Part shown: piece after piece, positions 16,815-26,373 of the stretch | How positions within the stretch are numbered: the stretch's first letter is position 1 | How the letters are laid out: each line of letters begins with the position of its first letter | From: Paenibacillus thiaminolyticus | GTDB taxonomy: Bacteria > Bacillota > Bacilli > Paenibacillales > Paenibacillaceae | Reading direction: 5' to 3' | Length of the DNA: 64,000 bases | NCBI RefSeq assembly: GCF_007066085.1 | Contig: NZ_CP041405.1 | Span: forward strand, 2,356,001-2,420,000 | Program-made: the position numbers and the translations under genes | Notes under the pieces: model-generated | Databases searched by the model: none | What the model was told of the DNA's origin: nothing | What the model saw: the letters and a program-made list of their open reading frames with translations, nothing else

Positions 16815-18146
16815 TTAAATAATTCCCATAAATATAGCCGTAATGACGAGAACAATACTGATGCCCCATATCCAGAACAGCGAATAGCGGATATGGCGGC
16901 CCATCTCCAGGCCCGCTAACCCTAGCGCCAGCCACAAGGCCGGGGACAGCGGGCTCACGAACGTGCCGACGATATTGCCGATCACCATCGCGTACGCCGT
17001 GGATAGCGAAGCGACGCCGAAGCCGGAAGCAATCTGATCGACGACAGGCAGCAGGGCGAAGTAATACGCATCCGTGCTCAAGATTAAATCGAACGGCACG
17101 CCTAGCAAGCCGACAATAATATGCAGGTATGGCGCGATGCTGCCTGGAAGTATCGTCACGGCATCATTCGCGATGGCCGTAAGCATGCCGGTTCCGTTCA
17201 GTATCCCCAAAAATAAGCCGGCCGCAAGAATGATCGAAGCCATCGTGAGCGCATTGGGCGCATGGGCGCGCAACCGTTCCATCTGATCATTCACCTTGAA
17301 GAAGTTAAGCGGCAAGGCGATGCTTACCCCAATCATGAAGGCTAGGCCCGCCGGGATAATTCCGGCCACGAGCACGCCCACGACCGCGACAGCCAGGCAA
17401 GCATTGACCCACAGCAATCTAGGACGAGCGAGACCATTCGCTGGTCCGGTCTGGACGGAAGCGGAAGCATCCGGCCCTGCAGCTGTCGCTTCAAGCGTGG
17501 CGGCAACCTCCAAGGAGCCGTACTTGCGGATGATTCTCCGCTTCTCCCTGATGCCGAGAAGTACGGCCAGTCCAATCATGAGCACCATGCCGATGATCTG
17601 GATAGGAATGAGCGGCTGCCATAATTCCGTGACATCTGCTTCCAGGACCGTAGCCGTTCGTCCCAGAGGACCGGCCCACGGAATCATATTCATAATACTT
17701 GCGCTTCCCCCAACTAACAGGAGCAGCAAATACGGATTCATTTGTAAGCGCTTGTAAACAGGTAAAAGCGCAGGAATCGTAATTAAAAAGGTCGAAGCTC
17801 CCGATCCGTCCAAATGGGCGATCGCGGCCACCAATACCGTTCCGACACTTACCGTAATGACGCTTCCGCGCGAAACAGCGACCATTTTATTAATTAAAGG
17901 ATCAAAGAGCCCAACGTCCTGCATAATGCCGAAAAAGATAATCGCAAAAATAAACATTATCGCGACATTAATAACCGAGCTGACGCCATTGCCAAAAAAG
18001 CCGCCGATTTCCGTGAAACTGTAACCAGCGAGTAAGGCGCCAAGGATCGGTGGTATGACCATGGCTACAATCGGGGTCACTTTGCCGCTGATAAGCAAGG
18101 CGACAATAATTAAAATCGTAATCAGACCAATCAAACTAAGGCTCAA
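16815..18146 (-). CDS. CitMHS-family metal-citrate/proton symporter
   Basis: 443 residues from TTG 18146, chosen because GGAAAGGGG lies 8 bp upstream and homologues start near this hydrophobic segment; the frame stays open to 18311. About 12 membrane spans. Family markers are AHLDGSGASTFLITIPALLP and NMIPWAGPLGR(T/A) near residues 120-180 and STDAYYFALLPVV with GNIVGTFVSPLSPA near the end. It probably imports citrate complexed with a divalent metal. The CitST-type regulator pair lies directly upstream, and a cre box precedes it, the same logic as Bacillus citM (CitT activation and CcpA repression). Confidence 0.9.
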   Translation of the reverse strand: MSLSLIGLITILIIVALLISGKVTPIVAMVIPPILGALLAGYSFTEIGGFFGNGVSSVINVAIMFIFAIIFFGIMQDVGLFDPLINKMVAVSRGSVITVSVGTVLVAAIAHLDGSGASTFLITIPALLPVYKRLQMNPYLLLLLVGGSASIMNMIPWAGPLGRTATVLEADVTELWQPLIPIQIIGMVLMIGLAVLLGIREKRRIIRKYGSLEVAATLEATAAGPDASASVQTGPANGLARPRLLWVNACLAVAVVGVLVAGIIPAGLAFMIGVSIALPLNFFKVNDQMERLRAHAPNALTMASIILAAGLFLGILNGTGMLTAIANDAVTILPGSIAPYLHIIVGLLGVPFDLILSTDAYYFALLPVVDQIASGFGVASLSTAYAMVIGNIVGTFVSPLSPALWLALGLAGLEMGRHIRYSLFWIWGISIVLVITAIFMGII

Positions 18147-18210
18147 TAGGATATCCCCTTTCCGTGATGTGCTTGCCAGCGTTCCACACCTAACCTCATT
18201 CCACACCATA

Positions 18211-18224
18211 TGAATGCGTTTACA
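18211..18224. promoter_or_regulatory. cre box before the citrate transporter gene
   Basis: On the minus strand TGTAAACGCATTCA matches the cre consensus TGWNANCGNWNNCA fully. It lies 65 bp upstream of the transporter start, between it and the response regulator gene. Confidence 0.65.
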
Positions 18225-18322
18225 ATTCGGTGTAAAGCATAATCCTTTGTAGATTAGTATGAAATTTATCACAGATAGAACGAGGGATAAATATTGTGAG
18301 CATAAAAACAATATCGCTCATT

Positions 18323-19045
18323 TTACTGATTTTGTTCATAAGTGTCACAGATCATATATCTTCGTTCCGGCCTTCCTACCGTGCCATAGATGAGCTTCGT
18401 CCTGACCCTCTTCAAGGACACTAAATATTCTAAATAACGCCGCGCCGTCGAACGGCTGATGCCGAGCTCGGAGCTTAATTCTACAGCTGTAATTCCGCCG
18501 ATCTCCTTGTGCGTGAAGACGCGGTGAATCTTATCCAGCGTGATCGAGTCAATCCCCTTCGGGAGCGCCCCATCCGCCCTGGCGGAGGAGCCCGAAGCGC
18601 GATGCAGTCCGAATACAGCGTCGATTTCGGTCTGTTCCATTTCTTTGGCAGAGCGCAGCAAGCTCCGGTATTCCTTATACTTTGTCAGCGTATAGGTGAA
18701 ACGCTCCTCATCAACGGGCTTGACGATATAATCGAACACGCCGGCGCGAAGCGCTTCCTGAACCGACTTCGCTCCCTTCTCCGCCGTGACGATAATGATA
18801 TCGCTGTCATGACTGGACTGACGAAGCTCCCACAACAGGTTCATTCCTTCCACATCCGGGATATATACATCCAATAAAATGAGATCGGGAGCCGCTTCGC
18901 CGCTTTCCATATAAGCCAGCGCTTCTTTTCGGCTCTTGGCGATGTGTGGTACGGCAAAGCCGATTGTTTTTTCAACATATTGACGATGAATATCCGCTAC
19001 GCGAAAGTCATCCTCGATAATCAGCACCGACAACAAGTCCTTCAC
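18323..19045 (-). CDS. CitT/DcuR-type response regulator
   Basis: 240 residues: receiver domain (acidic pair IIEDD, phospho-Asp in LILLDVYIP near residue 59, Lys in YIVKPVD) followed by a linker and a C-terminal helix-turn-helix (ELSSELGISRSTARRYLEYL). This is the architecture of CitT, DcuR and MalR. It should activate the adjacent citrate transporter gene when the sensor detects citrate. Its start overlaps the sensor gene stop (ATGA type), so both are co-translated. Confidence 0.88.
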   Translation of the reverse strand: MKDLLSVLIIEDDFRVADIHRQYVEKTIGFAVPHIAKSRKEALAYMESGEAAPDLILLDVYIPDVEGMNLLWELRQSSHDSDIIIVTAEKGAKSVQEALRAGVFDYIVKPVDEERFTYTLTKYKEYRSLLRSAKEMEQTEIDAVFGLHRASGSSARADGALPKGIDSITLDKIHRVFTHKEIGGITAVELSSELGISRSTARRYLEYLVSLKRVRTKLIYGTVGRPERRYMICDTYEQNQ

Positions 19046-20664
19046 AGCGATCCCCTTTCATCCTGCGGCATGATAATCATAAAACAAGCTCCTCCGAGCT
19101 CCCCTTCCCCTGCTTCTAACAAAATCTCGCCGCCAACGCCATTCAGCATCAGCTTCGACAGCGCAAGCCCCGTTCCCCGATAGCTGCCCTGCTTCGTCGA
19201 AAATCCTTGCTCAAAAATGCGGGGGATATCCGCCTCGGCCACCCCTGGACCAGAATCTTCAACCTCAAAAATACAATCCTCTCCGATATCCGTAAAAAAA
19301 ATGGCCACCTTGCGTTGACCGTCTTCCTTCTGCTTGACCGACTCCAGCGCATTTTCAATGACGTTGCCCAGTGCGGTTAACAGCGCATCCTGCTTCTCCT
19401 CTGCAAATGAGCCTTCCAGCCGGCTGTCCGGATGAATGACCATGGAGATGCCCAGCTCATTGGCTTGGTTGAACTTCCCTTGTAACAATGCCTGAAGCAG
19501 AGGGTCCGCTACCTTTTCCGATAAAAATGTCAACCTGGCCTGCTGCATATTGCTTTCCTTTTTAATAAAATCGATTGCTTCCTTATACCGCTGGTTCTGC
19601 ACCAGACCAAGGATGATATGCAGCTTATTGGAGTACTCATGCGTCTGCGCCCGCTGTGCATTCGCATATTGCTTAATGCGGGACAGCTCCTCCGTCACCG
19701 TTTCCAGCTCTGTTTTGGCGCGGAACGTATAGACGCTCCCCGTAACTGCATTCTCCCTTACAATAGGAGTCTGATTGACGAGCACGACATCCTCGCCCAG
19801 CACCATTTCCCGGTTCACCAAGCGGCTTCTCTGCTTGCCATGCCTGTTCAAGGAAGGAACAATCTGTTGAATGGATGCGCCTGCATAATTGGTTTGTTGC
19901 TCCGCCATATCCGTGAACAGAATCTCCTTGGCCGCTTTATTCATCGCCGTAATGGCCCCATCATTATCCACCGCGATAATGCCTTCATGCGTGGACTGCA
20001 GAATCGCTTCCTTCTGAAGATACAGATGAGAGATCTCCTCGGGCTCCATATTATGCAATAATCTTTTGATATAAGAGGCAATGAAGACAGCTCCTGCGAC
20101 GCCGAACAGAATTATGAGACTTAAGGTCAGCCAGAGGGCTTTGCTCTGGTCCGCCACGATGCGGTGCACATCATTATTGAGAAAACCGACCGACACGACC
20201 CCCACGATCTTCCCTTCATCGAAAATGGGCACCTTCCCCCGAATCGACAACCCGAGCGTTCCTTCCTTCTTCGAGACGTACGACTCGCCATGAAGCAAGG
20301 CCCTGTCATTGTCGCTTCCGACCATTTTGGCTCCGATAATGCTAGCATTGGGATGGGATTGCCGGATTTCCTGCGTATCCCCGACAACAATGAACTCCGC
20401 GCCCGTCTCCCGCTGTATCGGCTGCACGATCGGTTGAATCACCACGGAGGGGGTGTCCGAGCGGAAGGCTCTTTGGATTTCCGGTATATTTGCGACGCTT
20501 TGCGCCAAATTCAACGCTCGTTTTCCGGTCTGATCCTCGGCCATATTCCAGATAAACCGTTCCAGAAACACCGCGAAAATCGCACAGATTCCAATAATCA
20601 AGAGGCTGATAAGCAAAATCATCTTCAGCCGTAAATTACATTTCAGATTCAATAATCGGCCCAT
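19042..20664 (-). CDS. CitS/DcuS-type sensor histidine kinase
   Basis: 540 residues from ATG 20664 (AGGAG 7 bp upstream; the frame is open to 20715). TM1 at about 12-34, an extracellular PAS-like (PDC) sensor domain with the SIRGKVPIFDEGKIVGVVSVGF signature of citrate/dicarboxylate sensors, TM2 near 175-195, a cytoplasmic PAS, then a DHp with AQTHEYSNKLH (phospho-His) and a HATPase domain with ENALESV, DSGPGV and FEQGFSTKQG boxes. It likely senses external citrate or a related acid and phosphorylates the overlapping response regulator. Confidence 0.88.
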   Translation of the reverse strand: MGRLLNLKCNLRLKMILLISLLIIGICAIFAVFLERFIWNMAEDQTGKRALNLAQSVANIPEIQRAFRSDTPSVVIQPIVQPIQRETGAEFIVVGDTQEIRQSHPNASIIGAKMVGSDNDRALLHGESYVSKKEGTLGLSIRGKVPIFDEGKIVGVVSVGFLNNDVHRIVADQSKALWLTLSLIILFGVAGAVFIASYIKRLLHNMEPEEISHLYLQKEAILQSTHEGIIAVDNDGAITAMNKAAKEILFTDMAEQQTNYAGASIQQIVPSLNRHGKQRSRLVNREMVLGEDVVLVNQTPIVRENAVTGSVYTFRAKTELETVTEELSRIKQYANAQRAQTHEYSNKLHIILGLVQNQRYKEAIDFIKKESNMQQARLTFLSEKVADPLLQALLQGKFNQANELGISMVIHPDSRLEGSFAEEKQDALLTALGNVIENALESVKQKEDGQRKVAIFFTDIGEDCIFEVEDSGPGVAEADIPRIFEQGFSTKQGSYRGTGLALSKLMLNGVGGEILLEAGEGELGGACFMIIMPQDERGSL

Positions 20665-20784
20665 TCTCGTACTCCTAAAAATTGAAATCAATATTTTTGA
20701 GTTACCTATCGTCAAATAATTCCATTATATCATTATCCGCTTTTCTGAGCAGAAGGGAGATTGCTCGTAAGGAACGCAACATAA

Positions 20785-20824
20785 AAAACACTCCCGCAGC
20801 GGCAGAGCCATGCAAGAGTGTTTT
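20785..20824 (-). terminator. Intrinsic terminator of the TrmB-family gene
   Basis: AAAACACTC and GAGTGTTTT pair around an inner GCAGCGG...CCATGC region; on the minus strand the stem ends in a T-run. It lies 5 bp past the TrmB-type regulator stop. Confidence 0.7.
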
Positions 20825-20829
20825 CCCTT

Positions 20830-21594
20830 CTAATAACGAAGCTGCATCAACAGAGCCTTCATTTCCTCGTCCTGCATCAGCTCGTCATAATATTTTTGCG
20901 AGATGGCCGCGAGCGCGACATCATGGTAGAAAAATTCCGTGAAGAAGGTGACGAACGGCTGCGCGCCCGTCTGCATCGCCTGCCAGTTCCCGTGGTCGAG
21001 TCCGCCGAACATCAGACGCTCGCCATCGACGACGATGATCGCGAACCGCTCCAGCCGCTGATGCTCGTCCGTCGGCGTAAGAGTATGCAGCTTCGACAGC
21101 CGGGCCTCCGGCACATGGTAGCCGGTCACCATCGCCTCGACCCGGACTCCCTCCTGCTCCTTCCGTTCCAAGAGCGGCACATAGGCGGCGAAGTCGTCCT
21201 TCCACATCGAGATCAGAATCGATTGCTCCGCGCCCTCGATCAGATGCTTGCCATACGCTTGAATGCTCGTGTCCGATTTGATGGTCCACACCTGATCGTC
21301 GACGTACGCCCTGCGTTCGCTGCTTCGTCTCAGTTGGGCAATGCTGTTCTCGAATTCCTGGGCCAGCTTGTCGATGACGACCTCCAGCGGCAGCGCCGCA
21401 TACAGCTTCTTCTTGCCGGAGATCGTGTCGGACGCGACGCCCTTGTCGATAAGCCGGGCCAGCACCTCATAGATTTTCGCTTTGGGGACGCCCGAATATT
21501 TCACGACGGTCGTCGCGTCCAACGGTTCGCCGCTGGAGACGAGCGCCTCGTATACTTTGCTTTCATATTGGGAAAATCCAAATTTCTGAAGCAT
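20830..21594 (-). CDS. TrmB-family transcriptional regulator
   Basis: 254 residues. The N-terminal winged helix (GFSQYESKVYEALVSSG, then SGVPKAKIYEVLARLIDKG) is the TrmB signature; the C-terminal half is the PLD-like effector domain (ILISMWKDDFAAYVPLL, RFAIIVVDGERLMFGG). Family members sense sugars or related ligands. It is divergent from the zinc-ribbon/GyrI gene at 21860, separated by 265 bp, and might regulate it. Ligand unknown. Confidence 0.8.
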   Translation of the reverse strand: MLQKFGFSQYESKVYEALVSSGEPLDATTVVKYSGVPKAKIYEVLARLIDKGVASDTISGKKKLYAALPLEVVIDKLAQEFENSIAQLRRSSERRAYVDDQVWTIKSDTSIQAYGKHLIEGAEQSILISMWKDDFAAYVPLLERKEQEGVRVEAMVTGYHVPEARLSKLHTLTPTDEHQRLERFAIIVVDGERLMFGGLDHGNWQAMQTGAQPFVTFFTEFFYHDVALAAISQKYYDELMQDEEMKALLMQLRY

Positions 21595-21859
21595 GGCTCC
21601 TCCTTCTTCCCTTCGTACTCAGCTTACCGCCGCTTAGATACCTGTTATTTATTTTACCATGTTCTATCACCGAAAATAGAGAAAACCGGCTTAGCCCGAT
21701 GTCTCCCAGTGTGTCCGGCGCCTCGTTCATTCATTCTTTACTCCTGCAAGAAGCAGGATCACTCCAAAAAACAATTTACTCTACCTGTCTAACCTGACAC
21801 AGGGTTGTCAAGTTCCATGGCGTATACTAAAGCCATCATAGGATGAGGAGTGATTGTTC

Positions 21860-22633
21860 ATGGAACAAACCCTGCAACGCGAATGCCAAAGCTGCGGAAT
21901 GCCGCTGCGCAGCGAGGAACAGCTTGGAACGGACAAGGATAACAATAGAGTGCTGGATTACTGTATCTATTGCTATGAGGGCGGAGCCTTCAAGCAGCCG
22001 GATATGACGATGGAAGAGATGATTGAGGTGTGCGTCCCCTTCGTCGTCGAGAACGGGATGGAAGAACAAGCTGCGCGAACGATGCTGAACAATTATCTTC
22101 CGACGCTAAAGCGATGGGCTGCTCAAGCAGGGACGGTTGTTCCGGATCTGAAGCCGGTAAAGATCATCGAGCGCGGAGAGATGATGCTGGCCGGCATCTC
22201 GGCTCGCACCTCGAATATGCGCGAATATACGCCGGAGGCCGTCATTCCGCAGATGTGGGACCAATTCTGGAAGGAAGGCCTGCTGGAGCGTATTCCAAAT
22301 GCAGCCGAGCCCGGCGTCGTCTACGGCTGTTACCATGACTATGAGAATGGGGCGGCGGGCGAATATTCGATGCTGATCGGCACAAGCATCATTACCGACG
22401 CGGCGCTGCCGGAAGGAATCGCGACGGTCACCGTCCCCGCGGCGAAGTACGCGGTATTCACGACGGAACGCGGACCTGTGGCCAAGGTCGTGCCGGAAGC
22501 ATGGGCGGCCATCTGGACATGGGCCGCGGCCTCGGGAATGACGCGCACGTTCACCGGAGATTTCGAGCGGTATGACGAACGGTGCGCCAATCCGGAGGAC
22601 GCGCAGGTGGATATTTATATCGCGGTGCAATAA
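21860..22633 (+). CDS. Zinc-ribbon plus GyrI-like effector-binding protein
   Basis: 257 residues from ATG 21860 (GAGGAG 9 bp upstream). The N-terminal 30 residues form a putative zinc ribbon (CQSCGMPL ... CIYCYEGG), then a helical linker (MTMEEMIEVCVPFVV), and from about residue 95 a SOUL/GyrI-like AraC-effector-binding domain (ERGEMMLAGIS, YSMLIGTSII, VPAAKYAVFTTERGPV, VDIYIAV). Such proteins bind small molecules or may act as bacterial SRPBCC-like sensors; no DNA-binding domain is seen. Function unknown. Confidence 0.75.
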   Translation: MEQTLQRECQSCGMPLRSEEQLGTDKDNNRVLDYCIYCYEGGAFKQPDMTMEEMIEVCVPFVVENGMEEQAARTMLNNYLPTLKRWAAQAGTVVPDLKPVKIIERGEMMLAGISARTSNMREYTPEAVIPQMWDQFWKEGLLERIPNAAEPGVVYGCYHDYENGAAGEYSMLIGTSIITDAALPEGIATVTVPAAKYAVFTTERGPVAKVVPEAWAAIWTWAAASGMTRTFTGDFERYDERCANPEDAQVDIYIAVQ

Positions 22634-22960
22634 TGAAGCGGGCACCGGGCCAGTCGGCTCGGTGCTGCTGTTCCAGGCGAGGTAAAAATTTCCCTCAACT
22701 TTTCTCCTGACCTCCCGTATTATTAAGAAGAGCGGCCCAGTCTGACAACGCCTAGGTCGATGTGATGGATATAATGGAAGAAAGAAGGTACTCATTGCGG
22801 GCAATGACGCATGCGGACACCGGAATCCCGGCCGTCAAGCCCGTACTACATAATCGCAGCTGCGCTCACCTGACGTTGAAGAATGGAAGCCGCCGGAACA
22901 TGGAAGAAGATGGCGGCATATTCGCATGTCTTCCATAGGCATAAAGGGGGAAGATTCAAG
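22634..22960. other. Intergenic gap before the SLH-peptidase gene
   Basis: No gene seen. A hairpin at 22642-22665 (GCACCGgGCC-agtc-GGCtCGGTGC) may terminate the upstream gene, although the following T-run is poor. The rest presumably carries the promoter for the peptidase. Confidence 0.5.
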
Positions 22961-25291
22961 TTGAAGAAAAGAATCGTAGCGGCTGTACTGGCCGCAGTCA
23001 TGGCATGCTCCATGCCGTTGACCGTCATGGGAGCAGAGACAGGCTCATCTGCGCCCTGGTATGCCCATGGCGTGAATTCGCTTGTCACGGCAGGAGCCGT
23101 CGACGCCAAGGCCGATCTGACCGCCAAGGTCACGGCCAATGAGTTCATCCGCTATGCGGTGACGGTGCTCACGTACAAGCACGGCGTCGATCCGATGAAG
23201 GTCGCACTGGAGGAAGGCTGGATCCGGGAAGGCGAGCTCGCAACCCCGGATGACGCGATTACGCGCGGCGAGGCCGCCCGCATGTTGGTGCGCGCCTTCG
23301 GGCAGGACAGCGGGGAGAGCAGCCTGACCGCCTATGCGGAACAGGCCAAGTCGCTCGGTCTGCTGCACGGTTATCGCGATGGCAGCCTCCGCGCCGACGA
23401 GGCGGTTACGTTAAGAGAAGCGGCTGCAGCGCTGGACAACGTGAAGAAGCTGCGCTTGGCCTCGATCAGCGATAACGGCGTCGATCCGATTCCAGTCGAA
23501 GACTTCATGCGCAATCCGGGCAGTCTCGCCTACCAGATCTCTTCGGACGGCAATTATTTGACATTTATGGCGCCATGGGAGAACCGGGCCAACGTATTCG
23601 TGAAGAATATGGGAGGCAGCGGCGAACCGGAGCGGGTAACCAGCTCCAAGGATCGGGATATCGCGGGCTTTTTCTGGAAGGGCGACACGCTTCTGTATGT
23701 GAAAGATAACGGCGGAGATGAAAACTTCCATATCTACTCGTCCAGCTTCAACGGAGCGCAGGAGAAGGAGCTGACGCCGTATTCAGGAGTGCAAGCCGGT
23801 CTGGTCAGCCTGCTGTCGGGAGTCAAGGACGAGATTCTCGTCACCTTGAACAAAGAGAATAAAACCGTCTTCGATGTCTACAAGCTGAACATCAAGACAG
23901 GCGCGCTCCAGCTCGTCGCCAAAAATCCGGGCAACGTCCAGGGCTGGCTCGCGGATCGCAACGGCAATATTCGCATGGCCGTCGTATCGGACGGAGTCGT
24001 GGGCGAAATTATGTACCGCGAGTCGGATAAGGAAGAATTCCGTTCCTTCCTGAAGCTCCAAGCCGGAGACGAAGTGAACCTGCTTGGCTTCACGCAGGAC
24101 AATCAATCCGTCCTCGCCGTATCCAATCAAGGACGGGATAAGGCAGCCCTCGTCCGCTTCGATCTGCAAGCGAACGAGAAGGTGCTCTTCGAGCATCCCG
24201 AAGTCGATATTGCCAAAGCGGTGTATGATTCGAAGCGGGACCGGCTGCTCTACGCGGCTTATGCGACAGACAAGGTTAATCTGAAATTTTTCGATAGCGA
24301 ATTCGAAGGGCTGTACCGCAAGCTGATGGCGAAGCTGAAGGTGAGCGCAAGCGAAATCGGCATTAACGATTACAATCAGGACATGAACAAGTTCATCGTC
24401 AGCGTATCGAACGACAAGACCTACGGCCGGTACTACTATTACGATTCCACGACCGATCAGTTGACAGAGCTGGCCAATCTGAGCCCGTGGCTGAAGCCGG
24501 AGCTGATGTCTGATATGCATCCGATCTCTTATCAGAGCCGGGACGGTCTGACGATTCACGGATATTTGACGCTGCCGAAGAACAAGAAGCCGGAGAATCT
24601 GCCGCTAATCGTCAATCCGCATGGCGGGCCATGGGCGCGGGACATGTGGGGCTTCAATCCGGAGGTGCAGCTGCTGGCGAACCGCGGCTATGCGGTGCTG
24701 CAGGTGAATTTCCGTTCGTCTACGGGCTATGGCAAGGAATTCCTGAATGCCGGCAACAAGCAGTGGGGACGGAACATTCAAAATGATATTACCGATGGCG
24801 TTCAATGGGCGATCAAGCAAGGTATCGCCGATCCGGATCGCATCGGCATCTACGGCGCATCCTTCGGCGGATACGCGACCTTGGCCGGCATCACCTTCAC
24901 CCCGGATCTGTATGCCGCCGCCGTGGACTATGTCGGGGTCTCGAATATCTTTACGCTGCTGGAGACGCTGCCGCCGTACTGGGAGACGTTCCGCAATATG
25001 TTCTATGAACGGGTCGGACATCCGGAGCAAGACAAGGAGCTGCTGAAGGCCGTCTCACCGGTCTTCCATGCCGACCGCATCAAGACGCCGCTCTTCGTCG
25101 CTCAGGGCGCCAACGATCCGCGCGTCAATCAGGCGGAATCGGATCAGATTGTCGAAGCACTGAAGAAGCGCGGTGTCGATGTCCAGTACATGCTGAAGGA
25201 CAACGAAGGACATGGATTCAACAACGAGGAGAACCGGATCGAGTTCTATAACGCGATGATCAAGTTCCTCGACGATCACTTGAAGAAATAA
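22961..25291 (+). CDS. Secreted S9-family prolyl-oligopeptidase-type peptidase with N-terminal SLH-like region
   Basis: 776 residues from TTG 22961 (GGGGGAA 8 bp upstream). Signal peptide (KKRIVAAVLAAVMACSMPLTVMG). Residues about 30-165 resemble two S-layer-homology repeats (AITRGEAARMLVRAFG; GLLHGYRDGSLRADEAVTLREAAAAL). A seven-bladed beta-propeller follows (about 180-500), then the alpha/beta-hydrolase domain with Ser634 (GASFGGY), Asp719 (GANDPRVN) and His751 (NEGHGF). It likely degrades proline-containing or acylated peptides at the cell surface, anchored by the SLH part. SLH in front of an S9 propeptidase is unusual. A terminator follows at 25345-25390. Confidence 0.88.
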   Translation: MKKRIVAAVLAAVMACSMPLTVMGAETGSSAPWYAHGVNSLVTAGAVDAKADLTAKVTANEFIRYAVTVLTYKHGVDPMKVALEEGWIREGELATPDDAITRGEAARMLVRAFGQDSGESSLTAYAEQAKSLGLLHGYRDGSLRADEAVTLREAAAALDNVKKLRLASISDNGVDPIPVEDFMRNPGSLAYQISSDGNYLTFMAPWENRANVFVKNMGGSGEPERVTSSKDRDIAGFFWKGDTLLYVKDNGGDENFHIYSSSFNGAQEKELTPYSGVQAGLVSLLSGVKDEILVTLNKENKTVFDVYKLNIKTGALQLVAKNPGNVQGWLADRNGNIRMAVVSDGVVGEIMYRESDKEEFRSFLKLQAGDEVNLLGFTQDNQSVLAVSNQGRDKAALVRFDLQANEKVLFEHPEVDIAKAVYDSKRDRLLYAAYATDKVNLKFFDSEFEGLYRKLMAKLKVSASEIGINDYNQDMNKFIVSVSNDKTYGRYYYYDSTTDQLTELANLSPWLKPELMSDMHPISYQSRDGLTIHGYLTLPKNKKPENLPLIVNPHGGPWARDMWGFNPEVQLLANRGYAVLQVNFRSSTGYGKEFLNAGNKQWGRNIQNDITDGVQWAIKQGIADPDRIGIYGASFGGYATLAGITFTPDLYAAAVDYVGVSNIFTLLETLPPYWETFRNMFYERVGHPEQDKELLKAVSPVFHADRIKTPLFVAQGANDPRVNQAESDQIVEALKKRGVDVQYMLKDNEGHGFNNEENRIEFYNAMIKFLDDHLKK

Positions 25292-25344
25292 GCAAGGATA
25301 CGGGCCGGCTCTCGCTGTAGCAAGGCCCGATTCTGAAGGAAAAG

Positions 25345-25390
25345 AAGCCCGGGAGGTTCCTCTGCGATATGCAGGGGGCTTCGCGGGCTT
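25345..25390 (+). terminator. Terminator of the SLH-peptidase gene
   Basis: AAGCCCG pairs with CGGGCTT, and inside it CCTCTGC-GATAT-GCAGGGG extends the hairpin. A TTTGATT tail follows. Lies about 55 bp past the stop codon. Confidence 0.65.
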
Positions 25391-25421
25391 TGATTCGGGT
25401 ACATCCGCCTCGGCCTTCACC

Positions 25422-25482
25422 GCAGATAGCGCGCAGATAGCGGCCATTGCGCGCAGATAGCGGCGATTGCGGCGATTGCGGC
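25422..25482. repeat. GC-rich short tandem repeats (GCGCAGATAGCGG / CGATTGCGG)
   Basis: Three overlapping copies of CGCAGATAGCG with intervening GGC(C/G)ATTGCG units. Probably slippage-prone intergenic sequence; no function visible. Confidence 0.7.
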
Positions 25483-25597
25483 CGCTCGCCGCTCGCTAGG
25501 AACCGCCCTATCCCCAAGCCTCAGGCCGGATCACGGCACGAATAAAGTCCCTTGGACTTTCTCAACAGCCTGATTTACGGGATCCAAGAGAAGCGTT

Positions 25598-25847
25598 GGC
25601 TCCTGGGGGCATCATCGCCTTCTGGAGGCATCGTTACCTCCTGGGGCTTGAACGTGTCGATGGACTTGCTGCTATTTTACAGGAATTTCGGCTCAATGAG
25701 TCCACATCCCGAGGAATTGCTGCAAATCTACATCATTTTAGGCCCTTTTGCTTCAAGTCGAAGCGAAACGGGTGAAATTCCTGCAGTTATGCAGGATTCC
25801 CTTTCTGGGAAAATCGTCCATATCGAATTGCTGTATTTGCGCAGGAT
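25598..25847. repeat. Dispersed intergenic repeat, copy A core
   Basis: From CCTCCTGGGGCTTGAACGTGT (about 25638) to CTGTATTTG (about 25840) this is nearly identical to 53720-53931. It includes a CCTGCAGTTATGCAGG hairpin. An apparent 80-100 codon frame crosses it in both copies, but there is no ribosome site, so I regard it as non-coding. Flanking GCATCATCGCCTTC words are also shared. Confidence 0.85.
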
Positions 25848-26055
25848 TTCGCCTACCGGATAGACGTGTCTGAAGAAATCGTGCAGTTTCGCCTACCGGA
25901 TAGACGTGTCTGGACAAATCATGCAGTTTCGCCTACCGAATAGACGTGTCTGGACAAATTGTGCAGTTTCGCCTACCGAATAGACGTGTCTGGACAAATC
26001 ATGCAGTTTTGCGGATTCGCTTACCGAATAGGCGTGTCTAGGGAAAGTGTGCAGG
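25848..26055. repeat. Five 40-bp tandem units inside repeat copy A
   Basis: Units start at 25848, 25888, 25928, 25968 and 26016 (the last after an 8-bp insertion). Each reads TTCGCCTACCGRATAGACGTGTCT then about 19 more bases ending in TGCAG. The AGACGTGTCT palindrome sits in the middle of each unit. Two further units occur at about 53939 and 53987 in copy B. Confidence 0.88.
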
Positions 26056-26324
26056 TGTCAGGCCGTTGGAAACTCCTTTTTTTTACGAAAGCGTGGAGAT
26101 TATCCATTTTCCTAACCAAAGCTTGGCACTCAGAGCGTTTAAAATCAATTTTTTCTACTGAGAGACGAGTCCAAATGATGTGCCGAAAAATACATAGCGC
26201 ACTGTTTTGCTAATTCAATGTGCTGCTTCTCTTCAGCGTTCTGCTTCTTCAGCGCCGGCCACGATTCACGCTGAGGCGGAAAGACCTGCTTACCCCAAAA
26301 AATTTATAAATTCCATAATATTGC

Positions 26325-26358
26325 ACAAAAACGCCGGGGACGCAAATCCTCCGGCGCT
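26325..26358 (-). terminator. Terminator of the B12-radical SAM gene
   Basis: On the minus strand CGCCGGAGGA-TTTGCG-TCCCCGGCG is followed by TTTTTGTG. Located 16 bp past the gene's stop. Confidence 0.8.
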
Positions 26359-26373
26359 GTCAAATTGTTTTAC

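Noticed and set aside
20818..21792. 324-codon plus-strand frame
   Set aside because: Antisense to the TrmB-family gene, with no ribosome site.
25552..25863. Conserved small protein in both repeat copies
   Set aside because: The shared frame follows from DNA duplication; no ribosome site, and the frame ends differ.
25848..26055. CRISPR-like array
   Set aside because: Units are adjacent without spacers and no cas gene is nearby; it is a plain 40-bp tandem repeat.
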